NCBI GenBank assembly: GCA_027065385.1 | Contig: JAMOOP010000077.1 | Location: forward strand, 1 to 42,804 | Reading direction: 5' to 3' | DNA from: Campylobacteraceae bacterium | GTDB lineage: Bacteria; Campylobacterota; Campylobacteria; Campylobacterales; Sulfurovaceae | Length of the DNA stretch: 42,804 nt | In this document: piece by piece, positions 16,562 to 25,492 of the stretch | Position numbering within the stretch: position 1 is the stretch's first letter | Layout: each line of letters opens with the position of its first letter | Program-made: the position numbers and the translations under genes | Notes under the pieces: model-generated | What the model was told of the DNA's origin: nothing | Seen by the model: the letters and a program-made list of their open reading frames with translations, nothing else | The model's database searches: none

Positions 16562-18038
16562 TCAAGAAACAGTAAATGGTATCGTATGGAAAGCGTGTGA
16601 TAGTTTTAGAGGAACAATGGAGAGTAATGATTATAAAGAGTATGTTCTTACTATGCTTTTTGTTAAATATCTCTCTGATTTCTATAAAGAGAAAGTTGAA
16701 AATTTAAAAGTAAAATATGGAAATAATGAAGATAGAATTTCTAAAAGTCTTAAAAGAGAGAAATTTATTTTAGATGAAACTTGTACGTTCGAGTATATTT
16801 TAAAACATAAAGAGAGTGCAAATATTGGTGAAGTTATAAATAAAGCACTTGAAAGAATAGAGGAAGATAACAAAGAGAAGTTAGAGGGTATCTTTAGAAA
16901 TGTTGATTTCAATAGTGAAATAAAATTAGGAAAAACAAAAGAGAGAAACTCTATATTAAAAAATCTCATCGAAGACTTTTCAGATGAACGTTTAGATTTG
17001 AGACCAAGTATGTTAAGTGAAAATGATGTGATAGGAGATGCTTATGAGTATCTTATAGCACACTTTGCAAGTAGTGCAGGGAAGTCTGGAGGAGAATTTT
17101 ATACGCCAAGTGGAGTATCTACACTTTTAGCCAAATTAGTAGAAGCAAAAGAGGGAGCTAGAATATATGACCCTACTTGTGGTTCTGGTTCACTTTTAAT
17201 TAAAGCATCTAAAGAGGTAGGTAATCAAAACTTTGCTCTTTATGGTCAAGAGAAAAATGGTCAAACACAAGCACTCTCTAAAATGAATATGTTTCTTCAT
17301 GAAATAAATGATGCAAAGATTGAGTGGGGAGATACATTAAGAAACCCTCTTCACAAAGAAAATAACCATATTATGAAGTTTGATATTGTTGTAGCAAATC
17401 CTCCTTTTTCTCTTGATAAATGGGGTGCAGAGGAGTTAAAAGATGATACCTATAAAAGATTTGAGTATGGATTGCCTCCCAAAAGTAAAGGGGATTATGC
17501 TTTTATATCTCACATGTTAGCAAGTTTAAATGTAAATGGAACTATGGGTGTTGTATTACCTCATGGTGTACTATTTAGAGGTGCTAGTGAGGGGAAAATT
17601 AGAAAACAGTTGATAGAGGATGATAACTTACTTGATGCTGTTATTGGACTCCCTGCAAATCTATTTTTTGGAACTTCTATCCCTGCTTGTATTTTGATAT
17701 TTAAAAAGCAAAGAAAAAATCGTGACGTACTTTTTATAGATGCTAGTAAAGAGTTTATAAAAGAGAAAAATCAAAACAGCATCACTCCAGAGCATATTAA
17801 TAAAATATTTGAAACATATAAAACTAGAAATAGTTTAGATAAATATTCACATTTAGCATCATTTGAAGAGATAGAGGAGAATGATTTTAATCTTAACATT
17901 CCTCGATATGTAGATACGTTTGAAGAGGAAGAGATTGTAGATATTGCGCTTACTAAAACCAATATAGCAAAGATTGAAAGTGAGTTGATTGATGTTAAGG
18001 CTAAAATGAGTGGGTATTTGAAAGAGTTGGGGCTTTAA
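16548..18038 (+). CDS. hsdM: Type I restriction-modification DNA methyltransferase subunit
   Basis: A 496-aa HsdM, the N6-adenine methyltransferase subunit. It shows the N-terminal helical HsdM domain (about 8-145), the GGEFYTPSGVSTLLAKLV segment, motif I DPTCGSG (208-214) binding S-adenosylmethionine, and the catalytic NPPF (284-287). The C-terminal coil (KTNIAKIESELIDVKAKM) contacts HsdS. Length and motifs are normal. It starts inside the end of the half-HsdS gene and is followed one base later by a PemK/MazF-like gene. It methylates host DNA and also forms part of the restriction complex with HsdS and HsdR. Confidence 0.95.
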   Translation: MQKTNQETVNGIVWKACDSFRGTMESNDYKEYVLTMLFVKYLSDFYKEKVENLKVKYGNNEDRISKSLKREKFILDETCTFEYILKHKESANIGEVINKALERIEEDNKEKLEGIFRNVDFNSEIKLGKTKERNSILKNLIEDFSDERLDLRPSMLSENDVIGDAYEYLIAHFASSAGKSGGEFYTPSGVSTLLAKLVEAKEGARIYDPTCGSGSLLIKASKEVGNQNFALYGQEKNGQTQALSKMNMFLHEINDAKIEWGDTLRNPLHKENNHIMKFDIVVANPPFSLDKWGAEELKDDTYKRFEYGLPPKSKGDYAFISHMLASLNVNGTMGVVLPHGVLFRGASEGKIRKQLIEDDNLLDAVIGLPANLFFGTSIPACILIFKKQRKNRDVLFIDASKEFIKEKNQNSITPEHINKIFETYKTRNSLDKYSHLASFEEIEENDFNLNIPRYVDTFEEEEIVDIALTKTNIAKIESELIDVKAKMSGYLKELGL

Positions 18039-18039
18039 G

Positions 18040-18564
18040 ATGGAAAGCTACAATAAGAAACAACATCTTGATAATTGGAATGATGTAAAACAGATTACAC
18101 AAGATAGTAGTAAAAAAGTTTATTTTAAAGAGAGGGATATTTTTTGGTTAAAAGTTGGCGAAAATATCGGTTTTGAACAAAATGGAAAAGGAGATAAATT
18201 TCAAAGACCTGTTTTAATTTTAAAAAGATATACAAATGATATGTTTCTTGGTATCCCTTTATCTACTACACCGAGAGAAGGTAGTTTCTTTTTTCAATTC
18301 TCTTTTTTAGATGATGAAGTTAGCACTGCTCTCTTAGTGCAACAGAAACTTTTTAGTAGTAAAAGATTTATTAAGAAAATTGGTAAAATAGATAAAGATG
18401 ATTTTAATAGTTTGAAACAAAAATTATATAAGCTAATATTTGAGGAAGATTTTTGCCCTTCAAAATATGAAGGGACGATCCCGAAGGAAAATTGTAAAGA
18501 TATTGTATCTAATAATAATACAAATAGCAAATCTTTAAATTCAGAGGATAAAGATGATGAATAA
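18040..18564 (+). CDS. PemK/MazF-like protein embedded in the type I operon
   Basis: A 174-aa protein with a PemK/MazF fold signature: YFKERDIFWLKVGENIG at the N-terminal side, then FQRPVLILKRYTNDMFLGIPLST, and LLVQQKLFSSKRF with IGKIDKDDF, which matches the usual order of strands in MazF-type endoribonucleases. Classical MazF is about 110 aa; here about 30 residues precede and 35 polar residues follow the core. Such toxins cut mRNA, but no MazE-like antitoxin gene is present. It begins one base after hsdM and overlaps hsdS by 11 bases. It may be an addiction element, or a non-toxic accessory of the restriction complex. Confidence 0.75.
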   Translation: MESYNKKQHLDNWNDVKQITQDSSKKVYFKERDIFWLKVGENIGFEQNGKGDKFQRPVLILKRYTNDMFLGIPLSTTPREGSFFFQFSFLDDEVSTALLVQQKLFSSKRFIKKIGKIDKDDFNSLKQKLYKLIFEEDFCPSKYEGTIPKENCKDIVSNNNTNSKSLNSEDKDDE

Positions 18565-19786
18565 TAAAATAACAATAGCAGATGGTTATAAAAATAGTAA
18601 GGTTGGGGTTATTCCTTTGGATTGGGAGATTGTAAAACTATTAGAAATAAGTAAAATAACGATGGGACAATCTCCAAGTTCAGAATCTTATAATGATAAA
18701 AAAATTGGAACACCACTCATTCAAGGTAATGCAGACTGTAAAAATAGGAAAACTTTACCTAGAAATTATACAACAGAAAAAACTAAAGAATGTTTTATTG
18801 GTGATATTATAATGACAGTAAGAGCGCCAGTTGGAGCAATTTCAAATTCATTACATAATGCTTGTATTGGTCGTGGAGTATGTGCAATAAAATCTAAAAG
18901 TAATAATAAATTTCTATATCATTTCTTAGTTGATTGTGAAAAAAGATGGGAAAAGTATTCTCAAGGTTCGACTTTTACAGCAGTAAATAGTAAAGATGTT
19001 AAAAATCTAAAAATCCCTCTCCCACCCCTAAAAGAACAACAAAAAATAGCAGAATTCCTAACAACTTGGGACGAAGCTATTTCGATGCAAAATGATTTAA
19101 TCAAAGCGAAAGAGGAACTTAAAAAAGGGTTGATGCAGAAGCTTTTGAGTGGGGAGGTTCGGTTTGATGGGTTTGTTGGGGAGTGGAAGGAAGTTAGGTT
19201 AAAAGAAGTATTAAAAAGTAACAAACTTGGAGGAAATTATAAAAATTCTTTAGAAATTAGTAATAATCCATTAATCAAAATGGGCAATATAAAGAGGGGT
19301 CAAATAAATATAAAGAAAATTGAATATATTTTAAACAAAGAGCCTCTGATCAATGAACATTTAATAAAATATGGTGACTTGTTTTTTAACACAAGAAACA
19401 CACTTGATTTAGTTGGAAAAGTTGCTATTTGGAGAAATGAATTAGATAGAGCCTTCTATAATTCAAATTTAATGAAATTAGTTTTTAATGAGAAAATAGA
19501 ATCAAATTTTTTTATGAATTACTTATTTAATACAGAAAAAGTATTAGTTAAATTAAAAAGTTATGCAACAGGAACAACAAGTGTTGCGGCTATATATACA
19601 AAAGACTTATTAAATTTGAAAATCAAACTCCCACCCCTACAAGAACAACAAAAAATAGCAGAAGTTTTAAGCAATACAGATAAAGAGATAGAGTTACTTA
19701 AAAATGAACTTGACGCGTTGAAAGAGCAGAAAAAAGGGCTTATGCAGAAGTTGCTTAGTGGAGAGATAAGGGTAAAAAATGCTTAA
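18554..19786 (+). CDS. hsdS: Type I restriction-modification specificity subunit
   Basis: A 410-aa HsdS with two target recognition domains (about 15-150 and 210-355), each ended by the family motif (IPLPPLKEQQKIAEFL; LPPLQEQQKIAEVL) and a coiled-coil helix that closes with KKGLMQKLLSGE. These paired ends form internal repeats at protein and DNA level (19021-19160 and 19627-19763), sites where TRDs can be exchanged by recombination. The two TRDs differ, so the recognised sequence is bipartite and asymmetric. ATG codons at 18554 and 18557 are adjacent; either may be used. The gene overlaps the PemK-like gene upstream and the kinase gene downstream. Confidence 0.93.
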   Translation: MMNNKITIADGYKNSKVGVIPLDWEIVKLLEISKITMGQSPSSESYNDKKIGTPLIQGNADCKNRKTLPRNYTTEKTKECFIGDIIMTVRAPVGAISNSLHNACIGRGVCAIKSKSNNKFLYHFLVDCEKRWEKYSQGSTFTAVNSKDVKNLKIPLPPLKEQQKIAEFLTTWDEAISMQNDLIKAKEELKKGLMQKLLSGEVRFDGFVGEWKEVRLKEVLKSNKLGGNYKNSLEISNNPLIKMGNIKRGQINIKKIEYILNKEPLINEHLIKYGDLFFNTRNTLDLVGKVAIWRNELDRAFYNSNLMKLVFNEKIESNFFMNYLFNTEKVLVKLKSYATGTTSVAAIYTKDLLNLKIKLPPLQEQQKIAEVLSNTDKEIELLKNELDALKEQKKGLMQKLLSGEIRVKNA

Positions 19787-20528
19787 TGATATATTACTAA
19801 ATATTTTATTTAACACAAAACAAGAGTTAGAAAAAACTTTAAATCTAACAGATGAAGAGATAGAAAAAGAAGCACTTGCTTATTTTAAACGTAATAAGAA
19901 AAGGCTTATTAGTACATTTCTTGATAATAAGCTAGATACAAAGAGAGTGTATCTGAGTATAGGAGCTAGTGGAGCAGGAAAAAGTGAGTTTATAACAAGT
20001 TTAAACAAAGAGGAAAGCTTAAATATTATCGATACGGATGAGATAATAAAACTTTTTCCCTATTATAGTGGTCAAAATACTGACCTCTTTCAAAAAGTAT
20101 CTATTAAAACAGTTGAATACCTTATTGATAACTCTTTTAAAAAAAATCTTTCCTTTATTTTAAATACAGATATAGTAAATTTTAATGTTGCAAATAAAAA
20201 TATTATAAGAGCTTTAAATAGAGATTATAAAGTAGAGATTTTTTATATATTTAGAGAGTATCAGAATTGTAAAGATATGATAAAGAAGAGAGAAGAGAAA
20301 GATGGAAAAACTGTTAATAATGTAGTTTTTGATGAAAATGCGATAGGCTCACTCGATACTTTTACACAACTTTTTCAAGAATACAGAGATAATAAAAATA
20401 TTAATCTTACTATTATAGATTTAGAAAATGATACTATTTTCTTAAAGAGAGAACCTCTGAAAATGGAAACTATTTTAAAGAGTTATCGTACTCAACTAGA
20501 TGATTATTTGAAAAAGATAGAGTTATGA
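19779..20528 (+). CDS. Zeta-toxin-like P-loop kinase within the type I operon
   Basis: A 249-aa P-loop protein. Walker A is GASGAGKSEF near residues 63-72, followed by NIIDTDEIIKLFPYY, an Asp-rich substrate segment typical of zeta-toxin/AAA_33 kinases, and FYIFREYQNCKDMIKKREEKDGK, an arginine-rich lid. Zeta toxins phosphorylate UDP-N-acetylglucosamine and poison cell-wall synthesis; some relatives have other substrates. No epsilon-type antitoxin gene is visible. The gene overlaps hsdS by 8 bases and hsdR by 4 (ATGA), so all three are translationally coupled. An accessory or addiction role is inferred. Confidence 0.72.
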   Translation: MLNDILLNILFNTKQELEKTLNLTDEEIEKEALAYFKRNKKRLISTFLDNKLDTKRVYLSIGASGAGKSEFITSLNKEESLNIIDTDEIIKLFPYYSGQNTDLFQKVSIKTVEYLIDNSFKKNLSFILNTDIVNFNVANKNIIRALNRDYKVEIFYIFREYQNCKDMIKKREEKDGKTVNNVVFDENAIGSLDTFTQLFQEYRDNKNINLTIIDLENDTIFLKREPLKMETILKSYRTQLDDYLKKIEL

Positions 20529-23500
20529 ATAATACACCAAGAACAGATGAACGAATAATTCAAGAAAACACAATAGAACTCCTAAAATCTATGGGCTATA
20601 CATTCATAAATCAAGAAGAGATTAAAAAATATAGAACCAATACAAATCAAGTAATATTAAAAGATGTTTTTATTGAAAAACTTCAAAGTATGAATGGGTT
20701 TAACTATAAAAATATCGATTATAAATTTTCCAATAAAAATATTGCGAAAGCATATCAAGATATAAACTACTCTTTAAATGAGGGTTTGATAACAGCAAAT
20801 CAAAAGATAACTGACCAATTACTATTGGGTAACTCCTATCTTGAAGAGTTGGTTGATGGGGTTAAAAAGAGTTTTTCATTAAAATATATAGATTTTGAAA
20901 CTCCATCAAATAATATTTTTCATTTTACGGAAGAGTTTGTAGTCGATAGAGTTACAAGAAGTGAAAAAGAGAAAACTAGAAGACCAGATTTAGTTCTGTT
21001 TATAAATGGAATTCCTTTTGCAGTTATTGAGCTGAAACGCTCTAGTATCGATACAGAGCAGGGTATCTCACAAATGTTGAGAAATCAAGGAGAAAAAGAG
21101 ATACCACAACTTTTTAAATATATACAGATAACAGTAGCAGGAAATAATCATTCTCCTCAATATGCAACAACAGGCACACCAAAAAAGTTTTATGCAATAT
21201 GGAATGAGAAGGGAGAACTAAATTGTAATCATTTAGTTTCTAATAGAACCGTGAGTAAACTTGATAATACACTATTTTCCCTTTTTGAGAAAGAGAAAGT
21301 TATCCAACTTCTTCACTCTTTTATAATTTTTGATGATAGAATAAAAAAGATTGCAAGATACCAACAATATTTTGCAATAGATAAAATAATGAAAAGAGTT
21401 CAAAAGATAGATAATACAGGAGTAAGAGCTGGTGGGCTTATTTGGCATACACAAGGAAGTGGTAAATCTTTGACTATGGTAATGTTAGCGAAAGTTATTA
21501 AAAGAGAGATAATCAACTCTAAGATTATTATCGTAACAGATAGAACTGATTTAGATGAACAGATACATACAACTTTTCAAAATAGTGAAGTGAGTGCAAA
21601 AAGAGCAACATCTGGACGTAATTTAATTGAACTTATTCAAAAGGGTGCATCTGTTGTCACTACACTTATTCATAAGTTTGAAACAGTTAAAAAAGAGAAG
21701 ATGATTATCGATAATCCAAATATATTTATACTTGTAGATGAATCGCATAGAACACAAGGGGGAGATATGCATAAGGCTATGAGAAAAGTTTTTCCTACTG
21801 CTTGTTATCTAGGTTTTACAGGAACTCCCCTTATGAAAAAAGAGAAAAATTCTTTTGAAAAATTTGGTGGGGAGATAGATAGATATACTATTGACCAAGC
21901 GGTTAAGGATAAAGCGGTTCTTCCTTTACTTTATGAGGGGAGATTAGTCAATCAATGGGTAAGTGATGAAAATGGACTTGATAGAAAGTTTAATAAAATT
22001 GCTAAAGGTTTAACAGAAGAGCAAGAACTTGATTTAAAAAAGAGATGGGCTAGATTTCAACATATAGCAAGTAGTGAGAGAAGACTTGAAATGATTATGT
22101 TCGATATAAATGACCATTTTGTTAAAAATATTCAAGGAACAGGCTTTAAAGCTATGTTAGCAACTACTTCTAAGCATGAAGCGATTATGTATCATAAACT
22201 GTTTAGTGAAGAGGGAAATATTAAAACAGCTTTTGTAATATCTGCTCCAGACAGTAGAGAAGGTTATGAGAAAGTAGATGATGATAACAAACAATTTATA
22301 ATTAAAGAGTGGTTAAAAGTAATTGAAGAGTATGGAGATGAAGAAAAGTATAATAAGAAAATAAAAGACCAATTTATAAATGGCGAGGAGATAGAACTTT
22401 TAATTGTTGTTGATAAACTTCTTACTGGATTTGATGCACCTAGAGCGAGTGTACTCTATATTGATAAACTTTTAAAAGAGCATAATCTACTTCAAGCGAT
22501 AGCGAGGGTTAATAGACTCTATGATGGTAAAGATTTTGGTTTTATTATAGATTACCGTGGTTTATTAGGGGATTTAGATGATGCTTTAAATATATATGGA
22601 AGTTCTGGTCTTGATAAATTTGATGAAGAGGATTTAGTAGGGACTATTTTTGATATAAAAGATGAGATAGCAAAAGTAAAAACATATTATACCTCCATTG
22701 AAGAGCTATTTAAAACGGTAGAGAATAAAAATGACCAAGAGAGTTATGAACTCTTTTTAGCAGATGAAAAAAAAAGAAAAAAGTTTTATGAATATTTATC
22801 ATTCTATGCAAGAGCATTGAAACTAGCACTTTCTAGTGATAAGATTGATGATATATTTAGTGAAGAGGATATAACTCTCTATAAATCTAAAATGAAGTTT
22901 TATAGTGAACTTAGAAAAAGTGTCAGTATACGCTATCACGAAAAAGTAGATTTTGGAAAGTATGAGAAACAGATGCAAAAACTGTTAGATACTTTTATCA
23001 GTTCCGATGAAGTGAATCAATTAACAAAGCTTGTCAATATTTTTGATGCAGAGTTTGAAATTGAAATATCTCGAGTTGTTGGAGACAATGCTAAGGCAGA
23101 TGCTATTTTAAGTGCTTCAACATCAACTATAAACGAAAAAATGGAATCAAATCCTGCATACTACGAAAATTTATCTTTAAAAATTAAAGCGATACTTGAA
23201 GAGTATAAAGGCAAACGATTAACAGAAGAGGAAAAATTAAAACAAGCCAGAGATATTAGAGATATTCTTACCTCTGAAGATGATACAGAAAAAGAGAACT
23301 ATCCACAAAGTATTCAAAAAAATAAGTTTGCTAGAGCTATATATGATAATATTTCTCAAGAATTTAGTGCTATTTTAAAAGCTAAAAGTGAAAATATAGT
23401 TTTAGAATTTTCATTACAAGTAGATACTATATTTAAAGATGCTTCCAAAAAACCAGATTGGAATAATAACACAGATGTAAAAAATCAAATTGATGGAAAC

Positions 23501-23608
23501 ATCGAAGATATTCTTTGGAATTTAGAAGATGAGTATGCTATCTCATTTGGAGAGAGTAGTGATTTAATAGCAAGAATTAGAACAATCGGTATAAATAACT
23601 ACTCCTAA
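20525..23608 (+). CDS. hsdR: Type I restriction endonuclease subunit R
   Basis: A 1027-aa HsdR, the translocase and nuclease subunit. The N-terminal nuclease shows D155 (RRPDLVLF) and E169-x-K171 (AVIELKRS). The superfamily 2 helicase motor has Walker A (HTQGSGKSLT, near 308-317), the DEAD-type box DESH (405-408), FTGTPLM and the motif VI region LLQAIARVNRLY. The C-terminal helical region binds the methyltransferase core. All motifs and length are normal. It starts in an ATGA overlap with the kinase gene and its stop overlaps the start of the metallopeptidase gene (TAATG). Confidence 0.95.
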   Translation: MNNTPRTDERIIQENTIELLKSMGYTFINQEEIKKYRTNTNQVILKDVFIEKLQSMNGFNYKNIDYKFSNKNIAKAYQDINYSLNEGLITANQKITDQLLLGNSYLEELVDGVKKSFSLKYIDFETPSNNIFHFTEEFVVDRVTRSEKEKTRRPDLVLFINGIPFAVIELKRSSIDTEQGISQMLRNQGEKEIPQLFKYIQITVAGNNHSPQYATTGTPKKFYAIWNEKGELNCNHLVSNRTVSKLDNTLFSLFEKEKVIQLLHSFIIFDDRIKKIARYQQYFAIDKIMKRVQKIDNTGVRAGGLIWHTQGSGKSLTMVMLAKVIKREIINSKIIIVTDRTDLDEQIHTTFQNSEVSAKRATSGRNLIELIQKGASVVTTLIHKFETVKKEKMIIDNPNIFILVDESHRTQGGDMHKAMRKVFPTACYLGFTGTPLMKKEKNSFEKFGGEIDRYTIDQAVKDKAVLPLLYEGRLVNQWVSDENGLDRKFNKIAKGLTEEQELDLKKRWARFQHIASSERRLEMIMFDINDHFVKNIQGTGFKAMLATTSKHEAIMYHKLFSEEGNIKTAFVISAPDSREGYEKVDDDNKQFIIKEWLKVIEEYGDEEKYNKKIKDQFINGEEIELLIVVDKLLTGFDAPRASVLYIDKLLKEHNLLQAIARVNRLYDGKDFGFIIDYRGLLGDLDDALNIYGSSGLDKFDEEDLVGTIFDIKDEIAKVKTYYTSIEELFKTVENKNDQESYELFLADEKKRKKFYEYLSFYARALKLALSSDKIDDIFSEEDITLYKSKMKFYSELRKSVSIRYHEKVDFGKYEKQMQKLLDTFISSDEVNQLTKLVNIFDAEFEIEISRVVGDNAKADAILSASTSTINEKMESNPAYYENLSLKIKAILEEYKGKRLTEEEKLKQARDIRDILTSEDDTEKENYPQSIQKNKFARAIYDNISQEFSAILKAKSENIVLEFSLQVDTIFKDASKKPDWNNNTDVKNQIDGNIEDILWNLEDEYAISFGESSDLIARIRTIGINNYS

Positions 23609-24267
23609 TGAATAGTATAATAATCATTAAAAAAGATGTTAAAAATATTAATATCAAAATAAAACCAACGTGTGAAGTCATCTTAACAGCTCCACTTAAA
23701 ACTACAGATAAACATATAGAGTATGTATTAAAAAAAAGAGCTGATTGGATTAATCGAAAAGTGGTATTTTACAAAGAAAATCAACCTCCACCACAAACAG
23801 AGTATCTAAGTGGAGAAAACTTTAAATATCTTGGTCGAAATTATAGACTAAAAGTTATTGAATCCGATGAAGAGATGGTAAAACTTCAAAGAGGGTATCT
23901 TAACCTTTTTGTGAAAGATAAAAAAAATTTTAATAGGAAGAATAATCTTATAAAAGAATGGTACAAAGGTAAAGCAAAAATACATTTTCAAAAAGCTTTA
24001 GACAAATATCAACCTATCGTAAAAAAAGAGATTAAAAGTGTAAAGATACGAGAGATGAAAACTCGGTGGGGTAGTTGTAATCCTATTAAATCATATATTA
24101 ATCTCAACAGTGAACTCATTAAAAAATCAACTCAATCAATAGAGTATGTTGTCTTTCACGAACTTACACATCTGATACATGCTGACCATAGTAAAAGATT
24201 TTATAACTATATGAGTGTTTATATGCCTGATTGGAAAAAGAGGAAAGAGAGATTGGAACGAGATTAG
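23608..24267 (+). CDS. YgjP-like (DUF45) zinc metallopeptidase
   Basis: A 219-aa protein of the YgjP/DUF45 family, with the zinc motif HELTHLIHADH (HExxH followed by a third ligand) near 183-193 and the conserved REMKTRWGSCN segment before it. The family is often found directly behind hsdR in type I loci; its target is unknown. Its start overlaps the hsdR stop, so it is the last gene of the restriction operon. It is soluble, with no signal peptide. Confidence 0.85.
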   Translation: MNSIIIIKKDVKNINIKIKPTCEVILTAPLKTTDKHIEYVLKKRADWINRKVVFYKENQPPPQTEYLSGENFKYLGRNYRLKVIESDEEMVKLQRGYLNLFVKDKKNFNRKNNLIKEWYKGKAKIHFQKALDKYQPIVKKEIKSVKIREMKTRWGSCNPIKSYINLNSELIKKSTQSIEYVVFHELTHLIHADHSKRFYNYMSVYMPDWKKRKERLERD

Positions 24268-24452
24268 AAGGTATGAAAAATTGTGTTGTGTTTTGTAATA
24301 TAAAGTTATAAATAACCCCATCTCATAATTATAATCCCTTTGTTTTATTTTCTCAGTCCATTATACTAACAAGTCGCACAAATTAATTGTTAGCATGTAG
24401 CTTTTTATATTTTAAAAATATGGTTATAATCCAAAAAAAAGAGGAAAACATA

Positions 24453-24650
24453 ATGTTACTTAACTTAATAAATCATAAAGAAATATCTTTTTTAATTTTC
24501 CTTGCCATCATATATGTTCTATTAGAAGAAGCATACTTTGAAATAACATTTGTAATTTTAATTTTTGGATTTTATTTTATAGTTTTAAAATCAAATAAAT
24601 ATAAAAAAATATCTGAAAAACTGTTGTCCATTCTTGAAAAAGCTTTTTAA
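24453..24650 (+). CDS. Small membrane protein, paralogue of the one at 42072
   Basis: A 65-aa protein with two predicted membrane helices (FLIFLAIIYVLLEEAYFEI and TFVILIFGFYFIVL) and a basic C-terminal tail (KSNKYKKISEKLL). ATG 4453 bases into the right half of this region (24453) has AGAGGAAAA upstream; an open frame extends 22 codons upstream but without a site. It is clearly related to the protein at 42072-42281: both have (N/D)xKE(I/F)SF, GF(Y/H)xxVLKS(N/D)KYK and a helical end. Function unknown. Confidence 0.6.
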   Translation: MLLNLINHKEISFLIFLAIIYVLLEEAYFEITFVILIFGFYFIVLKSNKYKKISEKLLSILEKAF

Positions 24651-24711
24651 AATAAATTTATAATCTGAAAGAACTCGTCTTGTAACGAAGTCCTTTCCTT
24701 GAAATATACGA

Positions 24712-24766
24712 GGAAAACTACCTACAAACAGAAGATTGAACATCAACCTATTTTTCATTAAGTCCC
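24712..24766. repeat. Fragment related to the 3' end of the ParR-like gene
   Basis: The 17-mer CAGAAGATTGAACATCA (24729-24745) is identical to 28313-28329, which lies at the 3' end of the ParR-like gene. Flanking bases (GAAAAACTACC against GAAAAACCTACC, and TTTTTCATTAAGTC against TTTCTCATCAGACT) are also similar. It appears to be a decayed duplicate of about 50 bp. Confidence 0.55.
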
Positions 24767-24867
24767 TTTTATATTAATTCAGTCATACAAATATCCACCA
24801 TAAGACATAAATTTACTATAAGCTTATCTATTGTATTATTCTAAAATAATATACCATAGTACATTAT

Positions 24868-24881
24868 ACTATAAGACATAA
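24868..24881. promoter_or_regulatory. Operator candidate ACTATAAGACATAA upstream of the envelope gene pair
   Basis: This 14-mer lies about 20 bases before the ATG at 24902. Its exact reverse complement lies at 26836-26849, just upstream of the HTH regulator at 26861, and a related TAAGACATAA is at 24801-24810. The matched position at two promoters suggests a shared regulator, most likely the XRE-type protein. Confidence 0.55.
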
Positions 24882-24901
24882 GTTGATTTATAAGGAAAAA
24901 A

Positions 24902-25492
24902 ATGGAACAAAAATTTAAAAAAATATTATTATCAAGTATTGCAATAGCAACATTAGGAACAGAAGCATCTGCTTTTGAACTAGACCCAAATGACCGTTTA
25001 CAATATATGTATTTTCAAGTTGGAGTTACATCAATAGATATTGGTGGAAGTGAAACAAATATTGGTTATGGTGGTGCTATTGGTTTTCAATCAGACTTTT
25101 TTGATGATAAAGTTCATCTTGATTTAGGGATGACTTATTATATGGCATCAGATAAAACAACGAACGAAGAATATAATCAAGATACAAAAGATTTTAAAAA
25201 TGTAACAACAGATTATGACTACTCTAATTTAGATTTATTACTAAAAGCTGGTTACAATGTAAACAAAGAATTTACTCCTTATCTTTCCGCTTCAATATCA
25301 ACTTTAGATATGGAAGGTCTTGGATTTATTGGTTTTGGTGTAGGTGCTGGAGTTGAATATAAAATTATGGATTATCTATCAGCAGATTTACATATACATA
25401 GTTCTGATGTAACAGAAGATACATCTGGATTGATTGATAAAACAATAATAAAAGCTGTTTTCTCATTAAAAGTAAGTTTTAAAAATGATTAG
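24902..25492 (+). CDS. Exported beta-rich protein, probable small outer-membrane barrel
   Basis: A 196-aa protein with a clear signal peptide (KKILLSSIAIATLGTEASA, cleavage after ASA near residue 24). The mature part alternates aromatic and glycine-rich strands (YFQVGVTSIDIGG, TNIGYGGAIGFQSDFF, VHLDLGMTYYMAS, LGFIGFGVGAGVEYKI) and ends KAVFSLKVSF, an amphipathic C-terminal strand with terminal aromatic pattern seen in outer-membrane barrels of the OmpW/OmpA-like size class. It overlaps the lipoprotein gene by 8 bases. The operator candidate upstream suggests control by the HTH protein at 26861. Its function is not known. Confidence 0.72.
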   Translation: MEQKFKKILLSSIAIATLGTEASAFELDPNDRLQYMYFQVGVTSIDIGGSETNIGYGGAIGFQSDFFDDKVHLDLGMTYYMASDKTTNEEYNQDTKDFKNVTTDYDYSNLDLLLKAGYNVNKEFTPYLSASISTLDMEGLGFIGFGVGAGVEYKIMDYLSADLHIHSSDVTEDTSGLIDKTIIKAVFSLKVSFKND

